DNA of 59,922 nt from Halomonas llamarensis (lineage in GTDB: Bacteria; Pseudomonadota; Gammaproteobacteria; Pseudomonadales; Halomonadaceae), in NCBI RefSeq assembly GCF_023555005.1, contig NZ_JAMJPJ010000019.1, positions 1-59,922 on the forward strand, read 5' to 3'. Of this stretch, positions 34,914 through 45,475 are shown piece after piece. The notes under the pieces are model-generated. The model saw nothing but the letters and a program-made list of their open reading frames with translations. It was not told where the DNA came from and did not search any database. The number at the start of each line of letters is the position of its first letter. Positions within the stretch are counted from its first letter, which is position 1. Made by a program: the position numbers and the translations under genes.

Positions 34914-36404
34914 ATGTACGAAAAATTCAAACTCTCCTGGCTCTCTAACTTAAAAGGCGACACCCTAGCGGGGATCGTCGTCGCGCTAGCGCTGATTCCT
35001 GAGGCTATTGCGTTCTCTATCATCGCGGGAGTTGACCCCAAAGTCGGCCTCTACGCCTCGTTTGCCATCTGTGTGATTGTTGCCTTTACGGGTGGCCGCT
35101 CGGGCATGATTTCTGGTGCGACGGGTGCCATGGCGCTGTTGATGATCACCCTGGTCAAAGATCATGGCCTTGAGTACCTGCTGGCGGCAACCCTTTTAAC
35201 CGGGGTGCTGCAAATTCTCGCGGGGTACCTGCGGCTCGCGGAGTTGATGCGCTTTGTGTCCCGCTCGGTGGTGACGGGGTTTGTCAACGCCTTGGCGATC
35301 CTGATTTTCATGTCGCAACTGCCCGAGCTAACTGACGTGACATGGCATGTTTACGCCATGACGCTCGCGGGCCTTGTGATTATTTACGGTTTCCCCTACC
35401 TGCCGGTAATTGGTAAGTCGATTCCGTCGCCGTTGATTTGTATCGTCGTGCTGACAGTGGTTTACATGATGACCGGGATGGAAATTCGTAGCGTTGGTGA
35501 TATGGGGCAACTGCCTGATAGCCTACCGGTCTTCCTGTGGCCGGAAGTACCGCTGAACCTGGAAACCTTAATGATCATCCTGCCGTATTCACTAATGTTG
35601 ACGGTGGTAGGGCTTTTAGAGTCGATGATGACCGCGACCATCATTGATGATTTGACCGACACTAAAAGCGATAAGAGTCGTGAGTGTAAAGGTCAGGGCA
35701 TTGCCAACATTGGCTCGGGCTTGATTGGCGGTATGGCGGGCTGCGCGATGATCGGTCAGTCGGTGATTAACATTAAGTCCGGCGGTCGCCGTCGTACCTC
35801 ATCGCTTATTGCGGGTATTGCGCTGTTGCTGATGGTTGTGTTCCTTGCCGATTGGGTCTCGCAAATCCCCATGGCGGCGCTGGTTGCGGTGATGATCATG
35901 GTGGCAATCGGTACCTTTAGCTGGGAATCGATTCGCGATCTGAGAAAGCATCCGATGAGCACCAATATGGTGATGGTCGCGACCGTATTAGTCACCGTGG
36001 GTACGCATAACCTGGCGATTGGCGTGTTTGTTGGCGTGTTGTTGGCGGCAATGAACTTCGCCAACAAGGTCGGCAAGATTCTCTACATTGGTTCAAAAGA
36101 AGTCGAGCCGGGCGTTGAGCGTGAATATGAGATTGTCGGCCAGGTGTTCTTTGCCTCTTCCGAGACTTTCATCGGCGCCTTCGATTTCAAAGAGAGCATC
36201 GATAAAGTCACCATCAACCTCTCTCGCGCGCACTTCTGGGATATTACTGCTGTTCAAGCGCTAGACCGGGTGGTGATCAAGTTCCGCCGTGAAGGTACTG
36301 AAGTCGAAATGGTTGGCCTAAACGAAGCCAGTGCGACTATCGTTGACCGCTTCGCGGTACATGACGACCCTGAAGCCGTGGAAAAACTGATGGGCGGTCA
36401 CTAG
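34914..36404 (+). CDS. SulP/SLC26 anion transporter with STAS domain
   Basis: A 496-residue inner-membrane transporter. The SLC26 core starts [20 protein letters not shown] and has 11-14 helices. It includes a Gly/Ala-rich site ([20 protein letters not shown]) and ends in a STAS domain (about 405-496). Substrates in the family are sulfate or bicarbonate; BicA-like use is possible. A tandem UspA gene follows 50 bp later, a common pairing suggesting that the Usp regulates transport. The ATG at 34914 begins the conserved part; an upstream TTG at 34875 adds non-conserved residues. Confidence 0.92.
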   Translation: MYEKFKLSWLSNLKGDTLAGIVVALALIPEAIAFSIIAGVDPKVGLYASFAICVIVAFTGGRSGMISGATGAMALLMITLVKDHGLEYLLAATLLTGVLQILAGYLRLAELMRFVSRSVVTGFVNALAILIFMSQLPELTDVTWHVYAMTLAGLVIIYGFPYLPVIGKSIPSPLICIVVLTVVYMMTGMEIRSVGDMGQLPDSLPVFLWPEVPLNLETLMIILPYSLMLTVVGLLESMMTATIIDDLTDTKSDKSRECKGQGIANIGSGLIGGMAGCAMIGQSVINIKSGGRRRTSSLIAGIALLLMVVFLADWVSQIPMAALVAVMIMVAIGTFSWESIRDLRKHPMSTNMVMVATVLVTVGTHNLAIGVFVGVLLAAMNFANKVGKILYIGSKEVEPGVEREYEIVGQVFFASSETFIGAFDFKESIDKVTINLSRAHFWDITAVQALDRVVIKFRREGTEVEMVGLNEASATIVDRFAVHDDPEAVEKLMGGH

Positions 36405-36454
36405 TCGTTGCTAAGACCCGGTCGTTGCCAATCGACCCAGACAAGGAGAGTAAG

Positions 36455-37315
36455 ATGACAGAACACGTAATGGCCGCTATTGACGGCTCGCAGTTTTCCG
36501 AAAATGTGTGCGACTACGCCGCATGGGCAAGTATTGCGATGGATGCGCCGCTGACGTTTGTGCACGTGGTGGATAACCACTCAGAAGTGCCTGAGGAAGC
36601 CAACCTTTCGGGCAATTTGCGCCTTGGTGCGCGCGAAAAGCTGATGAAAGAGCTCTCAGACCTTGACGAGCAGCGTGCCAAAATCAACCGTGAGCAAGGC
36701 AAGCTGATGCTGGAGGCGGCCAAGCAGCGCGCGATTGATGACGGTGTGGCGGACCCAGCCACGCGCCAGCGTAATGGCACGCTGGTGGAAAGCTTGGCAG
36801 AGCTTGAGAAAGAAATACGCTTGCTGGTGGTGGGCAAGCGTGGCGAAACCGCCGATCAGGCGTCTGGCCACTTAGGCTCTAACTTGGAGCGTGTGGTGCG
36901 CGAAATGCACCGCCCGATTCTGATGGTGCCAAGCGCGGCGTACAACGTGCCGGAAAAGGTAATGATGGCCTTTGACGGCAGCAAAACCGCGCGCAAAGGT
37001 GTAGAAATGCTCGCCAAAAGCCCGCTATTTAAAGGGGTTGTTTGCCACGTGGTGATTATCGGCGCGGATACTGGCGAAAACCGCTCGCAACTGGAGTGGG
37101 CGCTAACCACCCTGCGTGACGCCGGGCACGAAGCCGAAGGTGCCATTCGCGCCGGTGAAGTAGAAGCTACGCTGCATGCCTACGAAAAAGAGAACGGCAT
37201 CGATATGATGGTGATGGGGGCCTATGGGCACTCGCGCATTCGCCATCTGCTGGTGGGCAGCACCACCACCGAGATGCTGCGCAAGAGTCATATTCCTGTA
37301 TTGATTTTGCGCTAA
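36455..37315 (+). CDS. Tandem universal stress protein (copy 1)
   Basis: 286 residues as two UspA domains (about 1-145 and 155-286). Each ends with a nucleotide-type motif: GKRGETADQASGHLGSNLERV, and MGAYGHSRIRHLLVGSTT, whose G-x2-G-x9-G-S/T implies ATP binding. The start has AAGGAG 6 bases upstream. It lies in an operon with SulP. A paralogue of about 75% identity is at 45476, and a terminator follows. Confidence 0.92.
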   Translation: MTEHVMAAIDGSQFSENVCDYAAWASIAMDAPLTFVHVVDNHSEVPEEANLSGNLRLGAREKLMKELSDLDEQRAKINREQGKLMLEAAKQRAIDDGVADPATRQRNGTLVESLAELEKEIRLLVVGKRGETADQASGHLGSNLERVVREMHRPILMVPSAAYNVPEKVMMAFDGSKTARKGVEMLAKSPLFKGVVCHVVIIGADTGENRSQLEWALTTLRDAGHEAEGAIRAGEVEATLHAYEKENGIDMMVMGAYGHSRIRHLLVGSTTTEMLRKSHIPVLILR

Positions 37316-37320
37316 CCCCT

Positions 37321-37353
37321 AAAGCCGGCCCGCCTTGCGAGAGCCGGCTTTTT
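37321..37353 (+). terminator. Terminator after SulP-Usp operon
   Basis: AAGCCGGC / GCCGGCTT stem with a 13-base loop, followed by TTT. Confidence 0.82.
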
Positions 37354-37427
37354 CATAGTGCGCTCAATACCGACTAAAATTATTCAAAAGAGTGTGGCTT
37401 TTTCTCCAACATAACGAGGAAACCGTC

Positions 37428-38588
37428 TTGAATATGACACCGCTGAAAAAAAACGACGCAAGCTTTGATCCGTCGATATCTTCCCACCAATACGTGGCGG
37501 ATCTTCTTGCGCAGGCGAACATTGAGATAAATGGCGAGCGGCCGTGGGATATGCAGCTCAACGCCTCTGGCGTGATTGAAAATGCCCTGTCGCGCGGTAA
37601 CCTAGGGCTGGGCGAGAGCTATATGAACGGCGACTGGGATGCTGAGTCGCTGGATCAGTTTTTCTATCATTTAATGCGTGCCCAGCTGCATCTGCGCGTG
37701 AAACCCACGCAGTTGATGTACCACTCGCTGAAAGCGAAGTTTTTTAACCGCCAAAGCGCCAAACGTGCCTGGGAAGTGGGGGAAAAACACTACGACCTGG
37801 GTAACGAGTTTTACGCCGCCATGCTCGACCAGCGCATGACGTATACCTGCGGTTACTGGAAAAACGCCGCCAATCTCGATGAGGCGCAAGAGGCTAAGCT
37901 CGACCTGATTTGTCGCAAGCTGAAACTGAAACCCGGCATGCGCGTGCTTGATATCGGCTGCGGCTGGGGCAGTTTCATGGCCTACGCTGCTGAGCATTAC
38001 GGCGTGGAGTGCGTGGGCTTAACTATCTCCAAAGAACAGGCGGACTTCGGCAAGCGGGTGATGAAAAAAGGGTTGCCGGTGGAGTTTCGTTTGCAAGATT
38101 ACCGCGATGAGACGGAAGTCTTTGACTGCATCGTAAGCGTTGGGATGTTTGAGCACGTCGGGCGCAAAAATTATCGTGAGTACATGGATGTCGCAAACCG
38201 TTGCCTCAAAGAGGACGGGCTTTTTTTGCTCCATACCATTGGCAAAAATGTTACCGCTACGCCCCCCGATCCTTGGATTGATAAATATATTTTTCCTAAT
38301 GGAGAATTGCCGTCGCTAAGACAGGTCACGGATGCCGCCGAATCGCTGTTTGTGGTCGAGGACGTGCACAACTTCGGCGCCGATTATGATAAAACGCTCA
38401 TGGCGTGGCACGATAACGTTGAAGCGAATTGGCTCGATTTTCGTGAGCAATTTGACGACGTGTTTTACCGCATGTGGCGCTATTACCTGCTTAGCTGCGC
38501 TGGCGCATTCCGTGCCCGCCAAATTCAGCTTTGGCAGTTTGTGCTGAGCAAAAAAGGCGTGGTAGGTGGTTATTCACGTGTGAGTTGA
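37428..38588 (+). CDS. cfa: Cyclopropane-fatty-acyl-phospholipid synthase (copy 1)
   Basis: A 386-residue SAM-dependent methyltransferase that adds a methylene across double bonds of membrane lipid acyl chains. The N-terminal lipid-binding domain covers about 20-120, then YDLGNEFYAAMLDQRMTYTC, the SAM motif VLDIGCGWGSF, and FEHVGRKNY with the bicarbonate-site region. I chose the TTG at 37428 because CGAGGA lies 7 bases upstream and the paralogue at 45076 also starts TTG-AAC; an ATG is six bases later. Cytoplasmic, membrane-associated, stress-related. Confidence 0.93.
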   Translation: MNMTPLKKNDASFDPSISSHQYVADLLAQANIEINGERPWDMQLNASGVIENALSRGNLGLGESYMNGDWDAESLDQFFYHLMRAQLHLRVKPTQLMYHSLKAKFFNRQSAKRAWEVGEKHYDLGNEFYAAMLDQRMTYTCGYWKNAANLDEAQEAKLDLICRKLKLKPGMRVLDIGCGWGSFMAYAAEHYGVECVGLTISKEQADFGKRVMKKGLPVEFRLQDYRDETEVFDCIVSVGMFEHVGRKNYREYMDVANRCLKEDGLFLLHTIGKNVTATPPDPWIDKYIFPNGELPSLRQVTDAAESLFVVEDVHNFGADYDKTLMAWHDNVEANWLDFREQFDDVFYRMWRYYLLSCAGAFRARQIQLWQFVLSKKGVVGGYSRVS

Positions 38589-38631
38589 GTTGAGGAGATC
38601 TCCTTTTTATTAACGGCGAGGTAGACGATTC

Positions 38632-39588
38632 GTGATACGAGATACGCTGGAAAAGTATCAGGTGTGGCTCTACCTCGTGGCAATTGCGGCCGGTATTGTC
38701 GCAGGCACTCGCTGGGATGCCATGCACACCTGGGAGGTGGCATTGTGGCCGCTACTCGGCGTGCTGCTTTACGCTACTTTTACCCAAGTGCCTCTTTTGC
38801 ATATCTCGCAGGCGTTTCGCGATAGGCGGTTTATGGCCGCGCTTGTGGTAGGTAACTTTGTGTTCATGCCGCTGGTGGTGTGGGCGCTGGTGACGCTTTT
38901 TGCGTTAGAGAACGCATTGCGGCTGGGCGTGTTGCTAGTGCTGCTAGTGCCCTGCACCGATTGGTTTATCAGCTTTACCCATCTTGGCCGGGGAGACAGT
39001 GCCGGCGCGATTGCGGCGACACCGGTGCTACTTTTGCTGCAAATCGTGCTGTTACCGCTTTATGTCGCGCTCATCATGGGCAAGCAGTTGGTAGGAGCTA
39101 ATGTGTGGGCGCAATTGTTGCCTGCTTTTATTGGCCTCATTCTTACGCCGCTACTGCTGGCGTGGCTCACGGAAAAAACCGCCATGCGACACGTTGCTAT
39201 CCAACATGTGGTAACGGTGATGGGCTGGCTGCCGGTCCCGTTGTTGGCGGCCGTGGTGTTTTTGATTGCCGCCTCGCAAGTTCAGTTGGTTATCGATACG
39301 CGCGAAACCCTGTGGCGGGTGGCGATTATCTTTGTGCTGTATCTGCTCGCAGCCCCCTTGGTCGGCAAGCTCCTGAGTTTGCTCTTTCGCACGCCCGTTA
39401 CGTCAAGCCGAACGCTAGTGTTTAGCCTAGGGACACGTAACTCGTTTGTGGTGCTGCCCTTAGCGATCGCGCTGCCCGACATCTGGGCAGCGGCGGTGGT
39501 GGTGATTGTGCTGCAGTCGCTGATTGAACTGCTGGGGATGGTGGCTTACTTAACGTGGGTACCGCGGCTTATGAAAACGCCGCGATGA
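38632..39588 (+). CDS. BASS/ACR3-like arsenic or organic-anion transporter
   Basis: A 318-residue membrane protein with about ten helices of the bile acid:sodium symporter superfamily. The helix-break motif VPCTDWFISFTHLGRGD resembles the Cys-containing motif of ACR3 arsenite exporters, but no arsR or arsC gene is nearby. Arsenite export is possible but not shown. GTG start with GAGGT 9 bases upstream. It follows cfa by 43 bp. Confidence 0.82.
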   Translation: MIRDTLEKYQVWLYLVAIAAGIVAGTRWDAMHTWEVALWPLLGVLLYATFTQVPLLHISQAFRDRRFMAALVVGNFVFMPLVVWALVTLFALENALRLGVLLVLLVPCTDWFISFTHLGRGDSAGAIAATPVLLLLQIVLLPLYVALIMGKQLVGANVWAQLLPAFIGLILTPLLLAWLTEKTAMRHVAIQHVVTVMGWLPVPLLAAVVFLIAASQVQLVIDTRETLWRVAIIFVLYLLAAPLVGKLLSLLFRTPVTSSRTLVFSLGTRNSFVVLPLAIALPDIWAAAVVVIVLQSLIELLGMVAYLTWVPRLMKTPR

Positions 39589-39616
39589 ATTTTTGACGTC
39601 ATAAGCAAGTGAGACG

Positions 39617-41683
39617 CTATGGGGCCAAAAATGCTGACGGCTTATCTGTATGAGTGAGCGTTAAGCGGTGCATGGCGCGGGTACAGGCCACGTAGAGCAG
39701 GTTTCGCTCCATGTCGGTTGCGTAATTCTTTTCGCTCGCGTCCGGGACGATCACCCGGTCAAATTCCAGCCCTTTGGCCATGTGCGCGGTACAGACGACA
39801 ATCCCCTGGCCAAACGCCGCACTATGCTCGCTTAATAGCTGCAAGCGTTTGAATTCGCCATCCAAGGCGTCAAACACCTTACGCGCCTGTTTTTGGGTTT
39901 TGCACACAATGCCGAGGGTGTTGTGGGCAGATTGCGAAAATGCGCGAGCAAAATCGGCAATCGCAGCGAGCTCGTCTTTACGGCTACGGTAGCGCTCGAC
40001 ACTGGGCGGCTCGCCGTGGCGTTCAATCGCTTCAAGATCAGGATTATAAGCAATTTGCTGGGCGAAGTGGGCAATCTCGATGCTCGAACGGTAGCTTTTG
40101 TTTAGCGTGACGCACAATGCTTGGCGCAGCACTTGGCGGATTTCCTCGGCCTTTGAGGCGCTATACGGGTTCACCGACTGATACGCATCGCCCAGGATGG
40201 TCTTCTTGCACGAAAACAGCCGCCCAATCACGGCGTATTGCACCGGCGTGTAGTCTTGCATTTCATCGATGAGCAGATGTTTGACGTTACGCCACGACGA
40301 TTGCACGCCTTCCAGGCGCATTTTGAGATAAATCAGCGGGAACACATCGGCGTATTCTAGCCGACCGCGCGAGGCGGTTTTGAACATTTCTGGCTGTCCA
40401 ATCCAGTCATAAAAACCTTTATATGTCTCGCGCAGTGTGGTTTGTTGAAGCATCTTTTTGATCGCGGCTTTAAGTTCTTTGCGCTCTTCACGTTCCAAAT
40501 CGTAGTTATACTGATTGCCAATTTTTCGCTCGATCTCCCAGCTGACCTGCTTTAAGCGCTCGTTGGTAGGTAAGTGGCGGTGCTTGCGGAAGACCTCTTC
40601 TAAAAGCCAGGCGGGGATCAGTCGCCGCGCAATCCAAATATCCTCGGCGGCAAAGCGGTTCGCCTCGATGTGCTCGGTGTAGCGGTCAAGCTGGGCTAAG
40701 AAATCGGGTGAGGCTTTAAAGCGCAGGCGCGCTTTCGCGGCGTCGTCGTTTTTCTCCAGCAGGGCCGTGGTTTGCTCGAAAAAGGTTTCGAAGTGGTATT
40801 GGCTGTCGAGCAGTTCATCGGCCAAATCTTCCATGCCGATTTCGTTGACTGTCTCTTCGCCGAGCTCCGGCAGCACGTTGGAAATGTAATCAGCGAACAC
40901 GCGGTTGGGGGAGATGATCAGGATATCTTCCGAACTCAGCGTGTCTTTAAAGCGGTAGAGCAAATAGGCGATGCGGTGTAGTGCAATCGAGGTTTTACCC
41001 GAGCCAGCCACGCCTTGGATGATCAGTACGTTGGCCTCATCGTTACGAATGATCGCGTTTTGGTCACGCTGAATGGTCGCCACGATGTTCTTCATGCCCT
41101 CGTCGGAGGCGCGGCTGAGCTCGTCTTGCAGTACTTCATCCACCACGTGAACGGCGCTATCGATCATTAGCTCAATGGCACCGCCTTTTATGCGAAACTG
41201 GCGTTTGAGGGAGATTTCCCCGGCGACGCTGCCTTCGGGGCTTTCGTACATGGCGGGGCCGGTTTCGTAGTCGTAAAACAGCGAGGCGATGGGCGCGCGC
41301 CAGTCATATACGCGGTTTTGCCCGGCCATATCATCACGGAAGTGGTGCACGCCGATGTAAATCGGCTCTTGCTGACCGTGGCGGGTAAAATCGAAGCGGC
41401 CGAAATAGGGCGAGTCTTTGAGCTTTTCCAGGCGCTTGCGCTGTGTCAGCGCGTTGTCACCCGTCATGACCGCCTGCTGGATGGATTCGCGAGCCGAGAT
41501 TTTTTCGATGTGATCCATCTCGTCGCGGCTTTCCCACAGGTACTCTTTTTGCGCCTGAATATCATCCGAGTAGGCGGTGAGGCGGTCATCAAGCTGGGTA
41601 ATATTGTCACTGATGCGCTGCAAAACATCATCAAGATGGCGCTGCTCCGCATCGCGTTGGGGTTGGTCGTTGGAGGCTGTCAT
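39617..41683 (-). CDS. HelD-like UvrD/Rep superfamily helicase
   Basis: A 688-residue protein. It has an N-terminal coiled-coil arm (about 1-110), Walker A GVAGSGKTSIALHR, Walker B region LLIDEMQDYTPVQ, and C-terminal helicase motifs (LNKSYRSSIEIA, TAHMAKGLEFDRVIVPD, LYVACTRAMHRLT). Length and arm match HelD proteins that release stalled RNA polymerase, rather than DNA-unwinding UvrD. The ATG at 41683 fits the homologous start; the frame opens at a TTG 15 bases earlier. Confidence 0.88.
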   Translation of the reverse strand: MTASNDQPQRDAEQRHLDDVLQRISDNITQLDDRLTAYSDDIQAQKEYLWESRDEMDHIEKISARESIQQAVMTGDNALTQRKRLEKLKDSPYFGRFDFTRHGQQEPIYIGVHHFRDDMAGQNRVYDWRAPIASLFYDYETGPAMYESPEGSVAGEISLKRQFRIKGGAIELMIDSAVHVVDEVLQDELSRASDEGMKNIVATIQRDQNAIIRNDEANVLIIQGVAGSGKTSIALHRIAYLLYRFKDTLSSEDILIISPNRVFADYISNVLPELGEETVNEIGMEDLADELLDSQYHFETFFEQTTALLEKNDDAAKARLRFKASPDFLAQLDRYTEHIEANRFAAEDIWIARRLIPAWLLEEVFRKHRHLPTNERLKQVSWEIERKIGNQYNYDLEREERKELKAAIKKMLQQTTLRETYKGFYDWIGQPEMFKTASRGRLEYADVFPLIYLKMRLEGVQSSWRNVKHLLIDEMQDYTPVQYAVIGRLFSCKKTILGDAYQSVNPYSASKAEEIRQVLRQALCVTLNKSYRSSIEIAHFAQQIAYNPDLEAIERHGEPPSVERYRSRKDELAAIADFARAFSQSAHNTLGIVCKTQKQARKVFDALDGEFKRLQLLSEHSAAFGQGIVVCTAHMAKGLEFDRVIVPDASEKNYATDMERNLLYVACTRAMHRLTLTHTDKPSAFLAP

Positions 41684-41900
41684 TGCACCTGTTAGCAAGT
41701 TGAATCAAGCAAAAACGTTAGGCTAGCGGAAATATTAACGGGCTGATGATATCAGAGTTGAGCCAATGCGGCACCGAGTGGCAATAACGCACAGCCACCC
41801 GCTGGCGCATACCCATGAAGGCTAATGCGTTGGGCCCTGTATTGGGTCTGTTAGCCGCATGGTGTAAGCTCATCTGCTTTCAATCTCGGCAGGAATCGCT

Positions 41901-42581
41901 ATGCCTCGGACCCTTATCACTGCGCTTAGCGTGTTGGCCGCGTTAGTTCTTTTAGGTGGGCTTTGGCAGTGGTTGGCAATGCAGGATGTGCTCACGGTAG
42001 AGCGTCTCCAGCAATGGGTCGCGACCTCTCCCGCCTGGCGTGATAGCCCGTGGATATTTCTTGCAGTAATGGCAGGATATGCCGCCACCCTTTTAGTGAT
42101 GTTCCCGCTCAGTGTCATGGTGGCACTGACTGGCTTGGTGTTCGGCCCGGTGTGGGGATTTGTCTATGCCACATTGGGGACTCTGACCTCTTCCGTTGTG
42201 TCTTATTGGGTCGGCCGTAAGCTAGGGCGCGAGGCGTTAATGGCGTATGGCGGGCGGCACTTGCACGGGATGTCGCGCTATTTGGCCCATCGCGGTGTGC
42301 GTACCATGACCATTATTAATCTCTTGCCGCTGGCACCTTTTACCTTAACCAATATGTTGGCGGGGGCTTTCCATCTGCGTTTTCGCGATTACATGGTGGG
42401 GTCGACACTGGGTATTGTGCCGGGGCTGGCAGCCGTCACCTTGTTAGGCAGCCAGCTTGGGGCGTTAGTCACCGCCAGTGATCGCCAAGACTTAGTGGTG
42501 GCGATATTGGGCTTGGCGGCGGGGGTGTTATTGCTCTTTGCCCTGCGCCGCTATACCCAACGTCGCCGTACCAAACGCTAA
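41901..42581 (+). CDS. TVP38/TMEM64 (DedA-like) membrane protein
   Basis: A 226-residue membrane protein with a VTT domain: MFPLSVMVALTGLVFGPVWG, GRKLGREALMAYGG, and the Pro-containing LLPLAPFTLTNMLAGAF. Probable lipid-handling membrane protein of the DedA superfamily; substrate unknown. The ATG at 41901 is preceded by AGGAATCGCT. Only distantly similar to the island member at 16686. Confidence 0.88.
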   Translation: MPRTLITALSVLAALVLLGGLWQWLAMQDVLTVERLQQWVATSPAWRDSPWIFLAVMAGYAATLLVMFPLSVMVALTGLVFGPVWGFVYATLGTLTSSVVSYWVGRKLGREALMAYGGRHLHGMSRYLAHRGVRTMTIINLLPLAPFTLTNMLAGAFHLRFRDYMVGSTLGIVPGLAAVTLLGSQLGALVTASDRQDLVVAILGLAAGVLLLFALRRYTQRRRTKR

Positions 42582-42647
42582 GTCATGCTGTGGATATCCT
42601 GTGAGTTGTGTGTGTAAAGGTATTGGCAATGCGCTGAGGCATCGCCG

Positions 42648-43871
42648 TTATTTTCCCGCCGCTTCGCGCAATGTGTCCGCCTTGTCGGTCCTTTCCCAGG
42701 GGAAGGCGGTAAAGGTCTCGACCTGTTCTTCGCCTTTATCATTGACCCAGTGGTAGCGGTGCTCAAAGGGCTCGCGGCCAAAGTGGCCGTAGGCCGCCGT
42801 GAGCTGGTACATCGGGTGCAGCAGGTCGAGCATTTTAGTGATGGCAAACGGGCGCAGGTCGAAGTGCTCGCGCACCAGTTTGACGATCTGGGCGTCTTCG
42901 ATTTTGCCCGTGCCGAAGGTGTCGATGGATACCGAGGTCGGCTCGGCCACGCCGATGGCATACGACACCTGAATTTCACACTTGTCGGCAAGCCCGGCAG
43001 CGACGATGTTTTTCGCCACGTAGCGGCCTGCATACGCGGCGCTGCGGTCGACCTTGGACGGGTCTTTGCCCGAGAACGCCCCGCCGCCATGGCGGGCCAT
43101 GCCACCGTAGGTATCGACGATGATTTTGCGCCCGGTCAAGCCGCAATCGCCCACCGGGCCGCCGATCACGAACTTGCCGGTCGGGTTGATGTGGTACTGC
43201 GTTTTATCGTCTAGCCACTCCGCCGGAATCACCTGGTCGATGATTTCATGCTTGACCATCGCGCGTAGCTCTTGCTGATCGATCTCGGGGTTGTGCTGGG
43301 TGGAAAGCACGATAGCGTCTACACCGCAGGGCTGGCCGTTGGCATCGTAGCGGAAAGTCACCTGGCTTTTGGCATCCGGGCGTAACCATGGCAGCAGGCC
43401 GTGCTTACGCAGCTCCGCCTGGCGCTCGACCAAGCGGTGCGAGTAGTGGATCGGCGCTGGCATCATTGAGGCGGTTTCGTTGGTGGCATAGCCAAACATC
43501 AAGCCCTGGTCGCCCGCGCCCTGGTCTTCTGGTTTGCTGCGGTCAACGCCTTGGGCGATATCGACACTCTGTTTGCCGATCAGGTTCACCACGCCGCAAG
43601 TGCCACCATCAAAGCCCACGTCGGAAGACGTATAGCCGATATCGATAATCACCTCGCGCACTAAGGTTTCGAGATCCACCCAGGCGTTGGTGCTGATTTC
43701 ACCGGCGATAATCGCGACCCCGGTTTTGACCATGGTTTCACAGGCGACACGCGCTTGTTTATCGCGAGCGATAATGGCATCCAACACCGCATCGGAAATT
43801 TGATCGGCGATTTTATCGGGGTGGCCTTCGGAAACGGACTCGGAGGTAAAAAGAGAAAAGGTATTTTGCAT
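42648..43871 (-). CDS. metK: S-adenosylmethionine synthase
   Basis: A 407-residue enzyme making SAM from methionine and ATP in the cytoplasm. Family signatures are plain: [29 protein letters not shown] and [19 protein letters not shown]. Length is slightly longer than the usual ~385 but intact. It lies 47 bp downstream of a CFA synthase gene, which uses SAM in large amounts, so co-transcription makes metabolic sense. Confidence 0.97.
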   Translation of the reverse strand: MQNTFSLFTSESVSEGHPDKIADQISDAVLDAIIARDKQARVACETMVKTGVAIIAGEISTNAWVDLETLVREVIIDIGYTSSDVGFDGGTCGVVNLIGKQSVDIAQGVDRSKPEDQGAGDQGLMFGYATNETASMMPAPIHYSHRLVERQAELRKHGLLPWLRPDAKSQVTFRYDANGQPCGVDAIVLSTQHNPEIDQQELRAMVKHEIIDQVIPAEWLDDKTQYHINPTGKFVIGGPVGDCGLTGRKIIVDTYGGMARHGGGAFSGKDPSKVDRSAAYAGRYVAKNIVAAGLADKCEIQVSYAIGVAEPTSVSIDTFGTGKIEDAQIVKLVREHFDLRPFAITKMLDLLHPMYQLTAAYGHFGREPFEHRYHWVNDKGEEQVETFTAFPWERTDKADTLREAAGK

Positions 43872-43918
43872 TCGATGGTCCAGGTATTAGGGGTTAATGA
43901 GACGTCATAAACGTCGGG

Positions 43919-45076
43919 TTAGCTCACGCGCTCGTAGCCGCCGACGACGCCTTTTTTGCTCAGCACGAACTGCCATAGCTGAATATCCCGTGCCCGGAAG
44001 GCACCGGCACAGCTCAGCAAGTAGTAGCGCCACATGCGGTAAAAACGCTCGCTGAACTGTTCTTTGAAATACGGCCAGTTGGCTTCGAAATTGGCGTGCC
44101 ACGCCATGAGCGTTTTGTCGTAGTCGGCACCAAAATTGTGCACGTCTTCGACGATAAACAGCGGTTCGGCGGCATCGGCAACCTGACCTAAGGCCGGGAG
44201 CTCACCATTGGGGAAAATGTACTTATCGATCCACGGGTCGGGCGAGGTGCCACGGACATTTTTACCAATAGTGTGAAGCAGAAACAGACCGTCTTCTTTT
44301 AGGCAGCGGTTCGCGACGTCCATGAATTCGCGGTAGTTTTTACGCCCCACGTGCTCGAACATGCCGATACTCACGATGCGGTCAAACTGCTCGGTTTCAT
44401 CACGGTAATCTTGCAAGCGAAACTCAACGGGCAGGCCGCTTTTTATTAGGCGTTTGCCATACTCTGCTTGTTCGCGGGAAATCGTTAACCCCACGCATTC
44501 CACACCGTAATGCTCGGCAGCGTAGGCCATGAAGCTGCCCCAGCCGCAGCCGATATCGAGCACGCGCATGCCGGGTTTAAGGGCTAACTTGCGACAAATT
44601 AGGTCGAGTTTGGCCTCTTGCGCCTCGTCGAGATTGGTGGCGTTTTTCCAGTAGCCGCAGGTGTAGGTCATGCGCTGATCGAGCATGGCGGCATAAAACT
44701 CGTTACCTAAATCGTAATGGACTTCCCCTACTTGAAAGGCACGCTTAGCCGTTTGCAGATTCAGTAAGCGGGTACGAAGGTGGTGAAAAACGAGCTTTTG
44801 CGGATTGATTTGATCGGGCAGGCGGGCGCGCAACAAGTGATAAAAGAAATTATCGAGCTCGTCAGCATCCCAGGCGTTATCCATGTAGCTTTCGCCTAGG
44901 CCTAAATTGCCGCGTGCTAACGCGTCATCAATAACACCATGAGCGTTTAGACGCAGATCCCAGGGGCGATCCCCATTGAGTCGAATGTCCGCTTTTTCCA
45001 AAAGCTCGGCAACAAAACGATGCGATGATGAGGTTTCATCAAAAAAAGCCGTATGGCTGAAAGTTTGGGTGTTCAA
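43919..45076 (-). CDS. cfa: Cyclopropane-fatty-acyl-phospholipid synthase (copy 2)
   Basis: A 385-residue paralogue of the 37428 gene, about 80% identical, with all motifs kept (VLDIGCGWGSF, YDLGNEFYAAML, FEHVGRKNY). It starts TTG-AAC with AGGGA upstream, like its paralogue. It is divergent from the second UspA gene and 47 bp before metK. Both copies look functional; they may be used under different stresses. Confidence 0.93.
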   Translation of the reverse strand: MNTQTFSHTAFFDETSSSHRFVAELLEKADIRLNGDRPWDLRLNAHGVIDDALARGNLGLGESYMDNAWDADELDNFFYHLLRARLPDQINPQKLVFHHLRTRLLNLQTAKRAFQVGEVHYDLGNEFYAAMLDQRMTYTCGYWKNATNLDEAQEAKLDLICRKLALKPGMRVLDIGCGWGSFMAYAAEHYGVECVGLTISREQAEYGKRLIKSGLPVEFRLQDYRDETEQFDRIVSIGMFEHVGRKNYREFMDVANRCLKEDGLFLLHTIGKNVRGTSPDPWIDKYIFPNGELPALGQVADAAEPLFIVEDVHNFGADYDKTLMAWHANFEANWPYFKEQFSERFYRMWRYYLLSCAGAFRARDIQLWQFVLSKKGVVGGYERVS

Positions 45077-45475
45077 CGTTGGTATCCCTATGCGGGCTCG
45101 TAAAAAGGTAGGTGGCTATCTCCTGGTTGATAAAAAGCGAATGTTTCGGTATTTAAGGCGGAGGAAATGTCATATCAACCCCCAGTCGTCGTTGGTGGAT
45201 GAAGCGAACATGATCAGAAAACATCGTTACAGCGAACGGGTCATTAAGCCGATAGGCTTGAGCAAAAGAAGAAGTAGGGAGCGCTAGGGCGGGGTCATCA
45301 ACACAGTTATCGTCACCTCAGTTAGCATGCGTCACATTATCGCAGGCGCATATTAACAAAATCTATGTGGCATTGCAGGGCAAGATGTCGCAAGGGGTGT
45401 CACCGCTATGAGACTTCGTGTAAAAACAATACGACAACAAAAAAATTCTATGCACCCGCTTAAGAGAGGCATGCA
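45077..45475. other. Divergent promoter region, cfa2 / usp2
   Basis: About 400 bp between divergent genes. No convincing gene (the plus-strand frame over 44976-45287 is not protein-like). It should carry both promoters; GAGAGG at 45464-45469 is the usp2 ribosome site. Confidence 0.4.
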
